In this document: one piece after another, positions 26,935 through 39,600 of the stretch
How the letters are laid out: each line of letters starts with the position of its first letter
Numbering within the stretch: position 1 is the first letter of the stretch
Assembly (NCBI GenBank): GCA_030549335.1
Contig: CM060189.1
Location: forward strand, 26,745,001-26,809,000
Length of the DNA: 64,000 nt
Reading direction: 5' to 3'
Source of the DNA: Pontederia crassipes
Lineage: Eukaryota > Streptophyta > Magnoliopsida > Commelinales > Pontederiaceae
Program-made: the position numbers and the translations under genes
Notes under the pieces: model-generated
What the model saw: only the letters and a program-made list of their open reading frames with translations
Databases searched by the model: none
What the model was told of the DNA's origin: nothing

Positions 26935-28650
26935 CTCATCACAAAAGCCCGGAAAGGAAAGTCTAGGAATCTCCCCAAAGAATCTCAGCTGTACCTCGCA
27001 AAGAAGGGATCTTTCCCACGGACCCGGTCCCAAATTGGCAGACGAGGAACCCTAACCCTAATTATTGGGCAGCTACTTCCTGCGAAAGGGGGATTGGAGA
27101 AGGAGGAAGGAGGAGGGTAGGAGAGAATGAACCAAGGGAGGATTTGGAGTGGTTTGGGGGGATTTGGGAAGGATGGAATCGGAATTGACAAAGTGGACCG
27201 CAGGAAAATGGAGAGCGAGTTGTCTGAAACAGGAAAGGGAATTATATAGAAAAAGGAGAGAGAAAGGAGCTGGTCTGGAAGGTGGTGCCGTGGTGGGGGA
27301 GGAGAGAGAAAGAGGAGATGCGTCGTATCTCGTATGTTGTGTGACAGAAGGTTCACAGCCAATCAGAGAGTAACTTGGTTTGACACTGATTCACGGTGTG
27401 ACGAGTTGTTGCGGCTCTTGCTAACTTGTATTTTGAAGACGAGTCCAATTCATACTCTTGTAAATTGTAATGATAATTTTTTCTAGGATATAATGGTCGT
27501 CCCTGTTACTGCGGCCGTTAGATCTGCGATCCACGGCCGAGGAAAAAAGACGTGTTCAGATGTATGTAGCATAAAGAAAAAAAAGGGTTCAGGGAAAAAG
27601 GCATTCGTCCCTCAGTTCAATGCTTCGCGATTCCATCCTTGAATAGTCTCTCTCACGAACGATGATGCCCTTACTACGCTGCTACCTCCGCCCCAGCGAA
27701 CGTGGGAACAAATGAAGTCATTCTCATCGCCGAACCTCACTCTCTATCGCAAACCATCCGGGACGCTCGTTGTTTGGGGCATCCGCTATCATTGTCGGCA
27801 GCATCGTCGTCGCTGCCCATCTCCCTTGCAAACATCAGAACGAACATTGTCGCCCTCATCGTCAAACATCACTCTCTTGCGAGCCATCCGAGGTGCTCAT
27901 TGCCATCGCGGCGGCATCGTACGCCTCTGCGCCTTCGCCCATCTACCCTGCAAGGACTAGAACGAACGATGTCGTGCATGTCACAGAATCATTCTCGGAT
28001 ACAATACCACATGTGACGATCACACAAAGGAGAACCTATCCAATTTTGAGGAAGCAACCAAAGTTTATGGTCTAAGGTTTAGGTTATATATGGTTTGTTT
28101 AGGTTATCTAATTATGTTACTATATTGTGATATATAATTATCTTTTCATTACTCTCAAGTTGTACTTAGTAGCTAAAAGTATTTTATTTCAAGATTTTAA
28201 CCCAATATTTATTATCTGATAAATAAATATATTTAATTTTTTATTTAAATATGATACATATGGATACTGCTCTCTCTTTAATATATAGATATATATTATT
28301 TACCAAAAAACCTTAGTACTCATTTGTTTTCCAAATGGCAGTTTCTTCTCGCATATCATATTATCTTTAACATTTGTGATACATACAAACAAAAAATATA
28401 TTAAACTATTATATAACTTCTGAAATATAATATGGACATTACCTGATATGTGATTATTATAATAATATATGATATCATATTATAAGCAAATATAACTACT
28501 ATATAACTCTTATATAATTATAATATTATGTTAACTTAATTAAAAAATATTCATATTATACAAATTAATATACATAGTAGTTTTTATATTCTTAAGGGCA
28601 CATGTGAGTCCTTCCATTTGTCAAATGTCATCCTCTCCTTATTTATAATA
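26935..28650. other. BPM 5' flank and intergenic DNA
   Basis: 26935-27370 is the probable leader and promoter of the BPM gene (purine-rich). 27650-27980 is moderately GC-rich and holds an imperfect tandem duplication (27726-27976). Frames across it are not family-like. The remainder is AT-rich. Confidence 0.55.
27726..27976. repeat. imperfect ~132-bp tandem duplication
   Basis: ATCGCCGAACCTCACTCTCT at 27726 is echoed by ATCGTCAAACATCACTCTCT at 27858. Both copies then carry CCATCC, CATCGT, GCCCATCT, CCTTGCAA/CCCTGCAA and GAACGAAC in order. The copies have diverged by substitutions and small gaps. Confidence 0.55.
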
Positions 28651-28718
28651 CTACAACAACAATAAAGTCTTATCCCACTAGATGGGGTCGGCTACATGAA
28701 TCATACGACGTCATTTCG
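28651..28718 (-). mobile_element. SINE 3' fragment, diverged
   Basis: CTACAACAACAATAAAGTCT, then TTATCCCACTAGATGGGGTC and CATACGACGTCATTTCG: the same 3' module on the minus strand with several substitutions. It lies in AT-rich intergenic DNA, and no clear target duplication was seen. Confidence 0.6.
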
Positions 28719-31700
28719 TTCTATTAGTAACCAAACCTTTCGTTATATTATTCACCAATAGATCTTACTCTATTAGTTCGTCAAGTGTCCGCCTTGGCCC
28801 CCCTCTCCCTCTTTTAATCGGACTTTAAATTATTTGACCTTATTTATAATATCTATATTATAAAAATAACATTTAACGAAAATAAAAAGAGTAAAAAAAT
28901 AGTATAAAATTGGCAATTATGAATTTTTCTCAAGTAAAAGATTTCATAAATATAAACCCTTGATATACTATTATTTTGCATAAAAATAAACTGCTTAAAA
29001 ATAGTTACGAATTTGAAATAAATGCATGTTTTAGCTCGCAGACTGTGTCTTCTGTTTGTGACACAAAGCAATTCCCTTAGTCACATAAGATAAATGAATC
29101 AATATATTTGCAAAATAAAAATCTATCATGACATGTAATATAATTTGAATATCTTGCCAGCATACAAATTTGTAAAATAGAAGAGTTTGAATAATAACTA
29201 AATTTTAATTAGTTAATTTCACCTCAGTTCTTTATTTTACCAATTAAAAAAATCTAAACTTCATAATACATTAGTATGCATAGTTCAAGAGAGGAAGAAC
29301 TAACCCTCGTAACATTGTACTTTGCAATAAAAATAGCCGACTGTGTATATACAATTCCAACCATTAAAAAAGAACTAACTTTCAATAATACATTAATCTG
29401 CATAATTCAAGAGGGAAAAACTAACTCATAATATATTAATTTGTAATAAAAAGAGAGAGAGAGGATTTTGAAAAATGAAAAGAGGATACGAATGGGTATG
29501 AATTTAAGTTAGTTTGTAAAATATTTATAATGTGAGAAATGAGGATGATTTCTAATGAGAGTTTATCTTTCCACCAAGCAGTCAATTATAATTATCAGTT
29601 TTTAAATTTTGTATTATGAATTAAATTTACATTCAAAATGATTATGAAATGACTAATATATTTTTCATTCTCATGCTACTTAGAAGAATGTTATAACAAA
29701 GGTATTTATTAATTAATAATAAAGGTATTTATTTTCTTGTATTATTTATTTGAAAGTATTTTTTGCAATTTAAATATAATTATTTAGTCTTGATTATTTA
29801 GATTTAAGTATTTTAATTTACTAAAAATTTTTAGTGTTAGCTATATCCTTTATACTTTAAATATATTCATTGGATAAATGTTCTCTATAGATTCAAATAT
29901 TTTTTATTTACAGAAAATAACTAAAAGATAAGGAAATAACTTTTTCTTTTAAAAATTTGAGTACATGCCATTTCTCATGAGACATAGTGAAAATAATAAT
30001 TAAAACAGAAGGAAATAAATAAATAAATATCTAAAATATTGTAGTCATTCACAAACAAAATAACAATTGAATGTCTATAAAAAAATTTCGACAATGTCAA
30101 AAAGACAAATGAACAGGAATCTGAATTGGCCATTGCCAAATTCATGGAATACATTTGAAAATTAAAAGTGATGATTAAACTCTAATAAATATTGAACACT
30201 TAACTATTATTTTTTTAGAAATATAAATGTCTTAAGATTTGTCATTTACAAATATCATGATCCCAGTTTCAAACAAAAAAAATGTAAACATTGTAAATGC
30301 ATTTCTGCATATACAATACATGCATTTCTGCTGACATTGTAAGTCCATATCTTTTACATTCAACACGTGAAGGCTTGCATGCAATGTATTATTTAATACA
30401 TGCATAGCTTGCATGCAGGAGTATAGCAAGGTCTCATCTTATGTATAATAGAAAGGAAATTATAAAATATGGCGCTTATGCTCAAAGAGTAATAAAATAA
30501 ATAATTAGATATATAAAAAGTTAATTGGTCTTGTATTCTAATATCATTTTCAGAATAATTTTTTTAATTGTTTTAACTAAGAATGATAATGCCGCCAAGA
30601 GAAATTTTAGAAAATAAATTGGTATTACTGAATTGTCTAAAGCAAACATCTTATAGATTAAATTGAACAGTTAACAATTAAATTGGCAGTAAATATTTTG
30701 TTAAATAAAGTAGTTCATGAATTACCTAGAGAAAAATGAACATTATCGCTAAAGTAATTCTATCTTAAAGAAGAAACTAAGGAATGTAGAAATGACAAGA
30801 AAGAAAAAATAAGTTTATACCAAAACAAATTAAGTTTATTTTCTGGCATGAGTAATTTAGTATAGAAAAGTATCTTAAAAATAAAATAATATGAAGATGA
30901 TATAATATATATACCTTGAAATGGTCTTGTTTTTCTTTCCTTTCTTCAAGTATGGAATGGTCTTGTAAAAATCATTTTGATAGGGACCATACTGGAACTT
31001 TTCATGTTTACTACAAGAAACATGAAAATGTTATGAATACAAAAAGTAATTATAACATATGAAACGTACATGGTTTTACCTTCTCACAAGTAAACTTAAA
31101 TTAATGTAATTCATATCACATAACCCAAAAATAAAATAAAATCATCAAAACATCCACCGGGAAAAATGTTTGCTCCTTTGAAATTTTGAACCTTTTAAAG
31201 CAAACGGGTTTGGAAGATGGTGGAGCGCACAAATGAATGAGGCAGTTAATTGAGTAGTTATTTACTAATTGACTGCTCACTACAACATATTATGATAAAT
31301 AATATTTTAATTTTAATTGATTATTGTTTGAGTTGATGGCGGTTCAAATAATTCTCCATGCACACGGTTATTAAATAACCATCAAATATATAGTAACTAA
31401 CTAATCATCCAATAAATATTATGCTAGATATTTGTTTTAATAATTTAGGATTACTTTGCGATATGTTTGTTTAAAAATGATTAATCAAGATAATTATAAC
31501 AACTTTTTTCTTGGCCACTTGTCAATGTACTCTCTTTTTAATATAATATAGATGATACAACTTTTTAAGACACATGCATGAATGCAAATTTAGTAGAATA
31601 ATTATTTTCTAAAGACAATATTTTTTATTGTATGTTATAATAAAAATATAAAATTATATTTTTAAATATACTTAAATGGTGCAAAGCATACAAAATTTCT

Positions 31701-32511
31701 CACCATCATTCTGCAAGACCTCCAAGGCAGCCTATAGTTCTTCCTCATGATAGAGGCTTGAGCTTGTCATGTTAGGACCAGGTCATGTTGATCAAGATGA
31801 TATTCGATCATAGTCTATCCTACTAAGGATGACTTGTTGGAAAGAAGCTTACGATTCTTTTGACTTTTGACACAATTTCATTCACAATTTTAGGTATCAA
31901 GCATATCTATCATTCATATATTTTTATTTTCTTTTTCACTTATTTTAAAATTATTCTATCTATGATTTTCATGCATAAACTTATTTAATGAAAAATATGA
32001 TAACTTAAGTATAGACATTACTTTTAATTAATATTGACAAATCATAATTACTTTTAAATTAAAAAATCACATATCTTATATCTACTTAACTCCATTAGAG
32101 TGGATATGAAGAGTCATAACTATTTTTCAATTTGAAATATCACACATGTTAATCATTTACACATCTTTAACTATTATTTATAAATTTATTTTTGTTATAA
32201 ATTTATGATATATTTTACATAAAATAATTATTAATTATCGATAGCGAAATTATAATATGTTTTTTCAACACACACGCATGAATATAAAATAATACTTATT
32301 CTAATATTATAAAAAGAAATAATATTTTTTATCATCATCATAAATATTTTAAATATAAACTTAACTAATATTTATCTTAATTCAAATGGTAAGATATTTT
32401 TATATATAAGATATGGTACAAAAAAAATAGTAGTTATGTATTATAAATTAATATTATATTTAAAACTATTTTTAAATATATTTAAATCGCGCAAAGCGCG
32501 AGTGAATTCAA
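28719..32511. other. AT-rich intergenic repeat region
   Basis: Very AT-rich DNA without supported genes. A segment near 31556-31690 resembles 32254-32500 (shared CACATGCATGAAT/CACACGCATGAAT, TAATATTTTTTAT and TTTTTAAATATA blocks), which suggests related, partly duplicated Helitron-like material. Confidence 0.5.
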
Positions 32512-32516
32512 CTAGT
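32488..32516 (+). mobile_element. Helitron-like 3' terminus
   Basis: A short GC hairpin (CGCGC at 32488-32492, loop AAA, GCGCG at 32496-32500) followed 11 bases later by CTAG and then T. This matches the canonical Helitron end (hairpin, then CTRR, with host T). The 5' end (host A then TC) was not located. TCTCTTTTTAATATAATATA near 31531 is a weak candidate, but the preceding base is not A. Confidence 0.5.
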
Positions 32517-32519
32517 TAA

Positions 32520-33662
32520 TTAATAGTCCAAGTATAGAAAGAACTGGTTGAATCATACGGTATGATCCTACCCAATGTCCCAACACGTAAAAACGTACGA
32601 TTTAGAAAAACGTGCTCGATCCTATTCTGAATCGTTTCCGGACGTGGTGAGCCCAAAGCCAATAAGGAAGAAAAAAAAAAGACGATGCCCTAGTTACCTC
32701 CGCTGCCGCCGGTTGTTGTCGCCTGCCGCCGTGTGTTGACGCCTGCCGCCGTGTTTTCCAGCCGTCTACCACCTGCCGCCTGGCATTGCTGCCCCGGTAC
32801 TCCCCTTCTTCTCCCTCCCTCACTCTCTCTCTCGCTGTTGACGTTCTTTTTCTGTCGCACCCATTCTCTTTTTCTGGCGCCGTTCTGTTCTGTCGCCGGT
32901 CTGCTCCTGCTCATCTGCGCGCTGAGGTCGCGCTGTTGTCTCCCTCCCGCCTCGCGCGAGCAACGGAGACCTCGGCGCTTCTCTGCTCGCGAGTAGGGAG
33001 CCCTCGGCGCCTCTCGAGGTCTCCCTGCTCGCGAGCAGGGAACCCCCGGGTCTCCCTGCTGCGAGCAGGGAGACCTCGAGAGGCGCCGAGGCTCCCTGCT
33101 CACGGGCAGGGAGCGCCGAGGTCTCCCTGCGGTCGCGAGCAAGGAGCTGCTCGCCCAATACAGCAAGGAGGCCGGTCGAGTTTTTTCATTTTTAAAACTT
33201 GAGTTAGAAATTAGGATCACATAAGTGCATGTTTAGTTAGGTTTTGATTACTGTATGCTTGTATTGCATGTATAGACTATAGATAATAGAATGTTACAAA
33301 TGTGTTAGTGTTACAGAGGTTTTGGTAAACAAAAATGGCATCTGGTTCGTGTTCAGGAGTTGGAAACACAAGTGCTGCCCCTGAAGGTGGAAGTGCAGGA
33401 ACATCTACAACTACAAGAGTACTTAGGAAAAATGCCCCAGGGGATAAGAGTGATCCAGGATGATGAATATTAAAAAAATAATTAATATATTAATGTATTA
33501 AAAAATAATCTGGTAGAATCGGCTGTGTTGTGTTATGTGTTCACTATTTACGTTTTTTCCCAGCCCTCCGAATCGTGTCCGTTTTACGTGTTTGACAACA
33601 TTGATCCTACCATTATATTTTTGTTTTTTCAGCTCTCCTATTTCATGTCCGATTTACTAGTT
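32520..33662 (+). mobile_element. degenerate hAT transposon remnant
   Basis: The AT-poor block begins near GAATCATACGGTATGATCCT, a motif seen at hAT-derived ends. It includes a GC-rich leader-like part with a large palindrome (33005-33088). A 42-codon frame at 33335-33463 (MASGSCSGVGNTS..., RKNAPGDKSDPG, stop) resembles the N-terminus of plant hAT transposases just before the BED zinc finger, where the family reads DPGW. The Trp codon is replaced by a stop and the rest of the transposase is absent. Borders are approximate. Confidence 0.5.
33005..33088. repeat. perfect 28-bp inverted repeat, GC-rich
   Basis: The arm at 33005-33032 (starts CGGCGCCTCTCGAGGTCTCC) is the exact reverse complement of 33061-33088. 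The 28-bp spacer is itself partly palindromic around CCCGGG. Variants of GGTCTCCCTGCTCGCGAGCA recur to 33150. Confidence 0.85.
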
Positions 33663-33686
33663 TGACATTATGTTAGAACATCAAGA

Positions 33687-36600
33687 ATGCCATCAAGCAA
33701 GGTCAAGAACAATCATGCAGATGGCAATAACAGCGACGATGACATGCTGCACAATCGTGGCCTCAGCCGCCTTCACCGTTTGCAGCCTTCAAGATCCAAG
33801 CGCATCCGTGATGAGAACCGCTTTAGGTTGCGCAACCTCTTATATGACTTCGCTGGCATGCACAATTGGAAGGCTGCAAGTGGCGTACTTGCCCCTCTCT
33901 TCAAGGGGAGCTCACGAGGATTCTCTGTGCTTTTGGACCGCAAACACCTCTTCGTGAGTCCACACTTCCATGTTGCCTTAGTCGTTTGCCTTTCTGGAGG
34001 TGGGAGAATGATGATGCAGTTGAGATGCTTATTTGCAGATTGCAATGGAGATCCAGAAGCGCTTAGGGGACCGGAGAAACTCTCATTTCAGGATAAAAAA
34101 GTTGTTTGATCTTTGGACGAGCAAAAAAGCTTGGTTGAATGAGAAAAAAGTAAGTTATATATTCCAATATAATGAACTCTGAACTAGACAACAGTTGTAG
34201 AGCTTTTAGATGTATTGGCATGCTAAAACACGTCTTGTAATTATGTTATTCGTCTACGGGTTGATGGTCTTGAAAGTATGCTTCCTTTATTATGATTCTT
34301 TCAAAATGGTATAATGCTTTGTTTGTGGTTGATCTATTTTGGTCTTTCTTGTACAGAGGCGCTTTATTCATTTGGAGTTAGCTCTCTTTTATATTTCTCA
34401 AGGAAACATTGGTCAGGCTCACGATATCACAAAATTGTATGTTTTAGATGTCTCTTTTTTTTCTTTTCTTGTTACTGAATAATGAATTACAAAGATATAA
34501 TATTTTATATTGGATACATAAAGATTGTCAAGATCAGGATCTTACTTGGGATTATCACAAGGGTTTAAGGATTGGCAATCGGGAAATTTTATTGAAGATC
34601 TTAAACGGATTTAGATTCTTGAACTAAATTGTTGGATTGTAAATTGGTTCATTGTTATATAAATTGTGGAAAAGTTCAAGATCTTGATATCTTTGGATAG
34701 TATCATGATTTAAATTGCAAGTAGTGCTTGGTGCTGTTTCCTCTTAGATACATTTCACTACTATTCTTATTTTTCTAAACAGAAATCACTATTATTTTTC
34801 TCTTGCACATGCAAATTGGTAATCTTCTAATAGTAAATGAATACTACTGGAAATTGTCTCAGCGGTCTGATATATTGTACTTATTTTATTTATTTGTGAT
34901 CTGTGCATCACTTGGTGTAACATGAAGATATAGACTTGCCCTGTTCTTTAAAATGTCTGTTAAAGAAGCTTTTGGATATGCGTCTTAGGAGGAGGCTAAA
35001 TTTCTTGGTTGTTTTTATTGTTAACTATTGTCCTTAATAGTAATAGGTATTTGTTCATTCTTGTAATTGCTTTCCAATTGTGATACTGCTACTGCACTAA
35101 CTTAGGCCATTTCTCTTGATAGTCTTGTTGAAGGTAATGATTCTTCAGTTGAGCCAATGATAAACCTGATCCATGGCATGGTACTGTATCAGCTGTGGTA
35201 TTCTAGTCTTCCTGCTGAGATGCAAGTAAAGGCTTGTGATATCAACATATCATCAGACGTGCATTATGCTACATACAATGATGGTCACCTTGGTCCCGAC
35301 TCATTTGATAACTCAGATGAACACAATTCCATAAATGTTGGAGATATGAAATTTAGTTCTATATTGGCTTCAGAAACCTCTGTTGGCAATGAGAAAAGCA
35401 TGCCACAAATATCCAGAAGTGATTTCAAGAAACAAAAAACTTCTGTTAATCACGCCCAAGAGGTTCACCCTAGCGAATCTGAAAATGACCGAATGAATGT
35501 TTCAGATTTTCATCACCAATCTTCAGAATTCTCTATTTTTTTCGCTCAAGGTTTATTCACCCTCTCCATCAGTTTCTTCTTACCTTTTCTTAGAGCAATT
35601 TCTTTCTTGTTTCAAAACAACTCAAAGATAAATTCCTTTGCTTGTATGTGTCTTATTTTCTGTTGTTGAGGGGGATGCCTTTGTGACACCAAGAACATTG
35701 AAAAAGTAGAGTAAATCGTGCTGGATATATGTAATCTTTGGTAAAGGCAACACCATTCTTAGGAGAATTTTTTTGAAGGCCAGTCTTAGGAGAATTGTCT
35801 AATTAATTAAGTTGTTTTGTTGATTGAGATGTGGATTTGATAGTGATGACTATATGCTGCAAAGAAAATAGGCTTCCAAAATTTTGTTCATCAACAATCA
35901 TTTTAGAATATGAAAAAATCACTTAAAGTTTGAACCTTCTTTTTGCAAAGGACAAGCGCGATGCTGTACATGCATAATGTTAGTACTTAGTAGATGTAAG
36001 AAGTTCAAACTTTTGTGTCGATATGCATATTAAGATAAGCATTGCTTTCTAATAGATATGATGATATCTAGATATGGATCTTATATAAATTGTGATAAGA
36101 TAATCTGTTACATAGATATTCGAACTTTTATTGTCTAATAGTTTGATCTTAACCTTGATTTCCGTCTTGTCTTCTAGTTTTCAATGTATCCTAAACCTAT
36201 AGAGAAATCATATTTTTTGCTTCAAATAATGGAATAGTTGATTTCTGTTGCTGGGAACTGGTTTCTGGTTATATTTGTACATGTAGGACACCATTTGTCA
36301 CACCAATGATGTTGCTCATACTATAACCATGCATCATTATCTTTCTCAAAAGAGAAAAGAATGCATTATTATTTTTCATGGACCTTGTACCACCTATTCT
36401 GTGATGATGAAACCTTAATAATTTGTGATGTGCTATCTTCTTTAAGTGTGAATACAGTGTTTTATTCTTGGTATCCTTGTGAAACTTCTCCTTAACCTAA
36501 TACCTCTTAACCATTGAAGGGCTAGAAAAGAGTGCGCTGCTGCCTTTAAAACTGAATCAGTTGACCAGCGACCTGGAGCATACAATAATGTCATACAGAA

Positions 36601-39600
36601 GGTTGGTCAATGAACAGCACAGTGACGCTGTGAAACATTTGAGACTTGCTCTTGACTCAAAACCACCATTGTTGGCAGCCTTGCTGCCTTTGGTTCAGGT
36701 ATATTAATTCACACTGTCTGCAAAGGAAACAAAGTGTTTTTTGAGTGGGAGAAAACAACTTTCTTTTTCAGAAATATAATTTGTTCCTATTTTTTTCATT
36801 CGAGGATTTGGCTTTTAAGTTGCAGTAGTTTTTGAAAAAAAATTATTCTACAATGAAAAATGCCATTTTATCCCAATGCTTGTTGAGGCATTCCAATGGC
36901 TGATGGTGCATATTGACATTTTTTTTTAATTTAAAAGGATGACTAGTCATCCAAAAATATTATGTATGTGAAAATGTGAATGTAATTATTATACATAAAA
37001 ACATAGAAGTTGGGTTAAAAAAAACTACAAACACTCCCCTATCTGGTAACAGATGTGATGTACTATTTTAAATGTAACATCTCTCTCATAAATTACATGA
37101 ATTCTGTAGCCTAGTAGATTGTCATGGGCAACCTAGAGGGGGCTCTGGCATTTTTTTTGAGGGCGGAAAAGATGTAGTGTCACCGTGTACTCATAACGCA
37201 TCCTTATAGTTATTTGTGTTAATTACAATTGAACAGCGGCATTTGATGCAATCACACCCTGTCTCACAGATTTCCACTCATGCTGAAGGTGTACACCTAT
37301 TCCTTCTAGAAATATATCTTAGCATTTGCTGGTTGAACCTTCAATGGGCATTGTGTCAAGCCAACTGCACCCCGCTGCCAAACAACCTTCCTTTCCAATG
37401 GGATAGCTGAAAAAGAGACGAGCAAATCTTTGTTCTCTAACCCACAGTCCACACATCACATCTGTTTCCGGGACCCATAGTATCCTGAACTTCTTAGGGT
37501 TTGATTTCCTTGATGCTCATTTGTTCCCGTATCTCCAACGTAATACCACATCTAAAAATGGATGGGTGGTGTCGTTGTCACCCCCACCAAGAAAGCATGT
37601 ATGTTGGAGTTGTATTTCACTTGATATTTTCTAATGAGGTCTCAGGTCAGAGGCATTCAGGTTTTCGAATCAGTTTGCAGTTTTCAAGAAAGAATAATAA
37701 TCCATAGCAATGTTGTCACAATTGCAACTTGAATTGTGGAATCGTTTGATTTTACGAACCCAACGAAGGATTTCATGCCGGATCGCATACGGTGCCAGAT
37801 GCGATACAGATCTTGACTTTTGGCGGCACCCGAGATCGTCAAATACGTTTGTAGTCTGTGATGAACTCACAATGATGGCTGGGAGAAAACAGATGTAGAA
37901 GCTACATGCTGCAAATAACTCTGATAGCCATACCTACCCATCTGACTTGGAGCGATTTGGTTGGGGACTATCCTCTGATCTAATGCCATGAGCTCTTTGA
38001 TGTGTTGATTTGAGAGAAGTGAGTCGAAGGGGGGAGTCCATGAGCCAGAGCCTAGCTCGCCAACCTTAGACCATGTCTTCGCCACTGTCGCACTCCTGTG
38101 GGCCGCCAATGGCCATAGCCAGGGGAAGGCCGCCGCTAGCGAGCCCCAGGAGCCCAGTCATGTCAATCAGAATGAAAAGTCCTCGAAGCCGAATGATGTA
38201 ACCATGAGATGGCGAACCTAGGGGACCAGTGCCGCCACTCCCCGCCAAAAGGATGAAGCTCCACTGTGTAGGACAGTCCGGCCTCCCAGGAGAGCTCGCG
38301 CCCGTAATAGGTGAAGAAGACCTTGTGCCATAAGCTGCCCCCAGCCCCATGATCCATCCTACCCACTAGGCTAGGACAGCCTAATTGATATAGCGGAGGT
38401 CTCAAACTCCGGAAGTGGGCCGACACATTGTACCAAGCAACAAGATGAACACCGTTCCGGTCTGAACTGCCTCTATGCTGGAAAAACCTGCTCCTCAGGG
38501 AGTGTCTGAGCCAAAAGCGGAAAAACCGTCATATAGTACGTCGGGAGCGCTGAGAGGATAGAGCGAAGTAGAATAAGTCGGCCCCCACGGAATAACAGTC
38601 GTGAACTCCAGCCTCAGAAGCTGATAGGCGATCGGAAAGGGGGAGGTCGAGGTAAGCGATCGCCGATTGAGGTGTGGAGCTCAGCTGCACATCAAGCCGC
38701 CTACTCAGGAACCATGCCGATGGGGATAAAGGCTGACTTGGCATAGTTAATCTGGAGTCCTGTGGTCGCGCGAACAACTCAATGAGGATGATTGTCCGCT
38801 TAGCCTCCTGCTCATAGTCCTCTACAAAGAAAATTGTGTTGTTTGCATACTGTAAGAGGGGAACAAGGGTCCCGGCAAAGTCGCTAAAAAGGCCAGCCTC
38901 GCAGGACGCCTGGGTGCATCTAACGAGGCTATCTGCTGCCAGAACAAACAACATGGGGGCTAAGCTGCAGCCCTGGCGGACCCCCTCAGCGGCTGCACCC
39001 AATCTCCCGATCTCGCTCCATTGACCAAAACTGAGAACAAAGCGGTAGTGATGCAATGCTTCATCCATGTGATCCAGGTCTTTGGGAAGCTTCTAACCTG
39101 CAATGAATGCCAAAGAAAGGATTGGTGTTATAAGCTTTAGAAAAATCGACCTTCCATAGGAAGGCCCGGCTAGTCCTCCTCCACTATGCTATGATCTTTG
39201 AGGCGATGGTGTAATTGTCGATGATGGCTTTGCCTTGAATGAAAGTTGACTGTGCCAAATGGATAGGCTCTTGAAGCACCTCCTGAAGCTGATTTGCCAG
39301 TACCGATCGGCCTCCAACTTAGTGAATTTTGCATTTGCCTCTTTTCTTTCCCTAGCGGATTACTACCTAAGCTTTGGAGTCATCTTTTCTTCCTTCAAAA
39401 AACGAAAAAGTATATCCGCTAGGGTATTTGAAAGAGCTTGTCTAAACAGCTGCGATTAAGGCTGTTTCTTAACTTGTGCGTCAATATGTGTCATGTCAAA
39501 ATCCCACTCCTGAAGAAAGAAACATGATGCAATATTCTCAACATACCTCGCTCCCCTCAAAAGATGATTCGGTTTCGTTGGAGCCAAATGGTCCAAGTAC

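Noticed and set aside
26515..27120. 201-codon plus-strand frame over BPM exon 1
   Set aside because: It is the antisense shadow of the MATH-domain exon.
32690..33220. Overlapping GC-rich open frames on both strands
   Set aside because: They are Arg/Ser/Pro-rich frames over the palindrome cluster of the hAT remnant, with no family similarity.
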